NCBI GenBank assembly: GCA_003427395.1
Contig: BFEA01000505.1
Span: 753,630-782,119 of the forward strand
Origin: Chara braunii
Lineage: Eukaryota > Streptophyta > Charophyceae > Charales > Characeae
Reading direction: 5' to 3'
Length of the DNA: 28,490 bases
Every line of letters begins with the position of its first letter. Position 1 is the first letter of the stretch. Positions 26,635 to 28,490 of the stretch are shown piece after piece. The position numbers and the translations under genes are program-made. Below the pieces are notes generated by a model, which made no database searches, was not told where the DNA came from, and saw nothing but the letters and a program-made list of their open reading frames with translations.

Positions 26635-27764
26635 GCACCCCTCTCTTGTTCAGTCAAATTCTCATCTCCTATATCCATCTCCGCTATCCTTTCCTCTGTC
26701 AGCCGTTGAGGCTCCTTCTTCTTCCTGTTCTTAATCTTCCTAGCGATCTTTTCTTCAGATATCCCATCTAGTGCAGATTGCTCTCGAGCTACCGCCGCCA
26801 GCTTAACTTTCTGAGCTACTGTTTTGTGCTTCTTTGGTCGCCCCCCGTAGGGTAGGGGGCTGTGCCCTTAAAAAAGACACAGAGATCATACCCCCGAATT
26901 CCTCATCTTCAGCCTTAGGATAGGAGTTTCGTCCCACAAGAACCCTATTACCTAAGTCCTCGACTTCCACTATCCGTCCTTTTTCTTCCGTAAGTAATGA
27001 CCCATACGCTCTTTGAGGTCTCGCAGAGCACGATCCCGCGATGCTCGGTATACACCAATCTGTTGTTCCTCATCCGAATGTGGTCCCATCATGTCAGACT
27101 CCGCACACTTTACTCCACTTTCTAGCTTGAGCCTGTATCGGGGGTCTACTGTCCTCAGCCCTCGAACACGCAGCCCGAACCTAATGTCAGAACCGGCAGC
27201 CCGGACCTAATGTCAGAACCGGTCCTGTCGATCTCTAAATGCCTAAATCTAACTCTCGACTGCCCTCAATATCGCCACCAGTCTTCCGGTGTCATCTCGG
27301 ATCTCGTGTGCCCCCTTCGACACCTAGTATCCCAGTGTCGAGGAAAAGTCGTTCATCATGTCCTTCTATGGAGGTAGCACCTCTCCTGACCTCTAACACT
27401 CTTGTCTTCGGACACCAGACTCCCCTACAAATCGCAGTCCCTATAGCGCGTAACTCCTCGTGAGTACAATCTCACAATCACGCTCGTAAATTGATAGATG
27501 TTCTTCTCTCCAGATCGCCCAATCCCTGCCGTACGATGTTGGTTCCTACCAGCGGTACTCACCTCCTCTTGCCATCAATCTTCTGATGTCGTAAGGCGAG
27601 TTCAATCATAGTGCCTAAGTTTTTCTTCTGCGCAATTTGACATGGAGTTGGGGGTTTAGGAAGCCCTCCAAAGACGGTTAGCCGCTTAGTCCAGTTAACG
27701 TTTCTCCCTAGAGATATTAATCTATCTCTTTCGGCTTCTACAATCTCTTCTGCGCGCTCTCAAC
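26635..27764 (-). pseudogene. Upstream polyprotein region of element B (gag-pro/linker position), badly decayed
   Basis: Readable pieces on the minus strand are: a Glu/Arg-rich segment ending in a conserved-looking block, WTKRLTVFGGLPKPPTP and MIELALRHQKIDGKRR (about 27560-27764); a piece with RLFLDTGILGVEGGTRDP (about 27310-27370); a charged helix-like piece, YRASRDRALRDLKERMGHYL (about 26990-27050); EEKGRIVEVEDLGNRVLVGR (about 26935-26985); and a Lys-rich piece, PKKHKTVAQKVKLAAV and IARKIKNRKKKEPQRLTEER, followed by MDIGDENLTEQERGAC (26640-26845). The last joins RT after a frameshift near 26640. A retropepsin would be expected here, but I cannot identify a clear D(T/S)G active site in context. 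LDTG at about 27360 is a candidate only. Confidence 0.5.
27171..27222. repeat. 26-bp tandem duplication
   Basis: The unit CAGCCCGAACC..CAGAACCGG (27171-27196) is repeated immediately at 27197-27222 with a single A/G difference. Being 26 bases long, it shifts the reading frame of the polyprotein region. Confidence 0.95.
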
Positions 27765-27779
27765 ATCGACCGTCCGTGT

Positions 27780-27920
27780 GTCCGAAATTGGATTTAACGC
27801 GGGTTTCGCGTTGAAAAATTCAACGCGCGTTGAATTCGCGTTAAACTTCCATTCAAACGCGAGTTGAACGGGAATTAACGAGGTCCGAGATGATTTTTTT
27901 CCTGGACGAAAAATTATCCA

Positions 27921-27964
<44 letters not shown>

Positions 27965-28138
27965 TGCAGGTTTTTTTTAGGACTACAACCCTGTATTTTT
28001 ATTTTTATTTTTATTTTTTGATGCTTAAATCTATTTTTTTTAAATCAAAAACATAAACACACAATGAAAAAACAAAAACTAAAATGAAATGAGTGTTTTT
28101 GTTTTGGGTTTCACACAAATTTTTTAAGGGTTAAAACC

Positions 28139-28172
<34 letters not shown>

Positions 28173-28190
28173 CTTTTTTTTTGTCATTAT
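27780..28190. other. Palindromic and simple-sequence tract
   Basis: No gene. CGCGTTGAA (27807-27815) and TTCAACGCG (27819-27827) form a perfect 9-bp stem with a 3-base loop. CGCGTTGAA recurs at 27826-27834 and a relative (CGCGAGTTGAA) at about 27859-27869. A (TA)n run lies at 27925-27960. AGGGTTG (27960-27966) and CAACCCT (27986-27992) form another inverted repeat. Poly(A) lies at 28139-28167. Confidence 0.7.
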
Positions 28191-28490
28191 AATATTACAG
28201 GGAACCCCGTAGCAGCCCCATCCGTGCTCAAGCCTCTACCGAGGGAACATGCGGGACATGCACATACCCGCAGGTGGGCGATACCGGTCAGGGATCAGCC
28301 TAATGATAGCATCAGGACCGACTTTAGCTTCTTCGATGGGCCAGTCACTGTGCCTCCCCTCAGGTGGTGGTCCCCTCCCCCCCCCTATGAACATCAGCAG
28401 TCTCTGCTCAATGCCGCTCGGGGGACCAACGACATATCTCTAGGTGGCGGGCGCCAAGCTTGCCCAAGAAGGTACATGAGACTAACAGGG
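28191..28490 (-). other. Coding-like fragment of unknown origin
   Basis: On the minus strand an open stretch of about 65 codons between about 28235 and 28440 reads with non-repetitive composition (MFIGGGRGPPPEGRH, SDWPIEEAKVGPDAII, RLIPDRYRPPAGM). It has no similarity I recognise. It could be a remnant of a retroelement polyprotein upstream of element B. Confidence is low. Confidence 0.25.

Larger units (their letters stand above)
19900..27764 (-). mobile_element. Element B: 3' part of a Ty3/gypsy retrotransposon (pol and 3' LTR)
   Basis: On the minus strand, from high to low coordinates, the order is: an upstream polyprotein region, RT, RNase H, integrase with a basic tail, then sequence homologous to the LTR of element A. 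RT-RNase H-integrase is the Ty3/gypsy order (in Ty1/copia the integrase comes first). Several stops, mostly TGA where Arg or Trp is expected, and frameshifts show it is dead. I see no chromodomain after the integrase. The lower boundary is uncertain. The 5' end (gag, 5' LTR) is not recognisable inside the window. Confidence 0.75.

Overview
This window looks like transposon-dominated nuclear DNA from a eukaryote, most probably of the green (plant) lineage. A charophyte-type alga is possible, but I cannot fix the species. The reasons are plant-style non-LTR (LINE) and Ty3/gypsy retroelements, a primer-binding site matching tRNA-Asp (a type known from plant Ty3 elements), a plant-like large-subunit rRNA fragment, a U6 snRNA fragment, long microsatellites, and many stop codons that look like C-to-T or G-to-A decay. 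I see no intact host gene and no bacterial gene organisation.

Layout. 1-1448: a (CA)n microsatellite, then unassigned sequence. 1449-2945 and 7969-10949 (both minus strand): two parts of one LINE in correct ORF2 order. From the 5' side they carry an ORF1-like tail, AP endonuclease, linker and RT (7969-10949), then the post-RT region and zinc-binding C terminus (1449-2945). Between them, about 2946-7968, lies a roughly 5 kb insertion with no recognised coding. It holds a 51-bp minisatellite and, from 5945 on, an unusually dense run of perfect short stem-loops plus a U6 fragment. The LINE itself has lost its RT catalytic core and has a piece of 25S/28S rRNA gene (9597-9904, opposite strand) lodged in its endonuclease domain.

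10952-19873 (plus strand): the 5' part of a long-LTR retrotransposon (element A). It has an LTR of about 4.6 kb that interrupts the LINE's ORF1 region, a tRNA-Asp-type PBS at 15594-15611, a long AT-rich leader with three copies of a small hairpin repeat, and a decayed gag-position ORF. About 19900-27764 (minus strand): the 3' part of a second element of the same family (element B). It has an upstream polyprotein region, RT, RNase H, integrase, a basic tail, and then a 3' LTR homologous to the first LTR in inverted orientation. Together they suggest the family's full plan (LTR, PBS, gag, pol with RT-RNase H-integrase, LTR), but each copy here is incomplete and broken.

27780-28490: palindromic CGCGTTGAA motifs, a (TA)n run, poly(A), and a short coding-like fragment of unknown origin.

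The best candidates for something new are the stem-loop array (5945-7980), the rRNA fragment in the LINE, the PBS locked inside a hairpin spanning the LTR junction, and the stem-loop conserved between the two LTRs.
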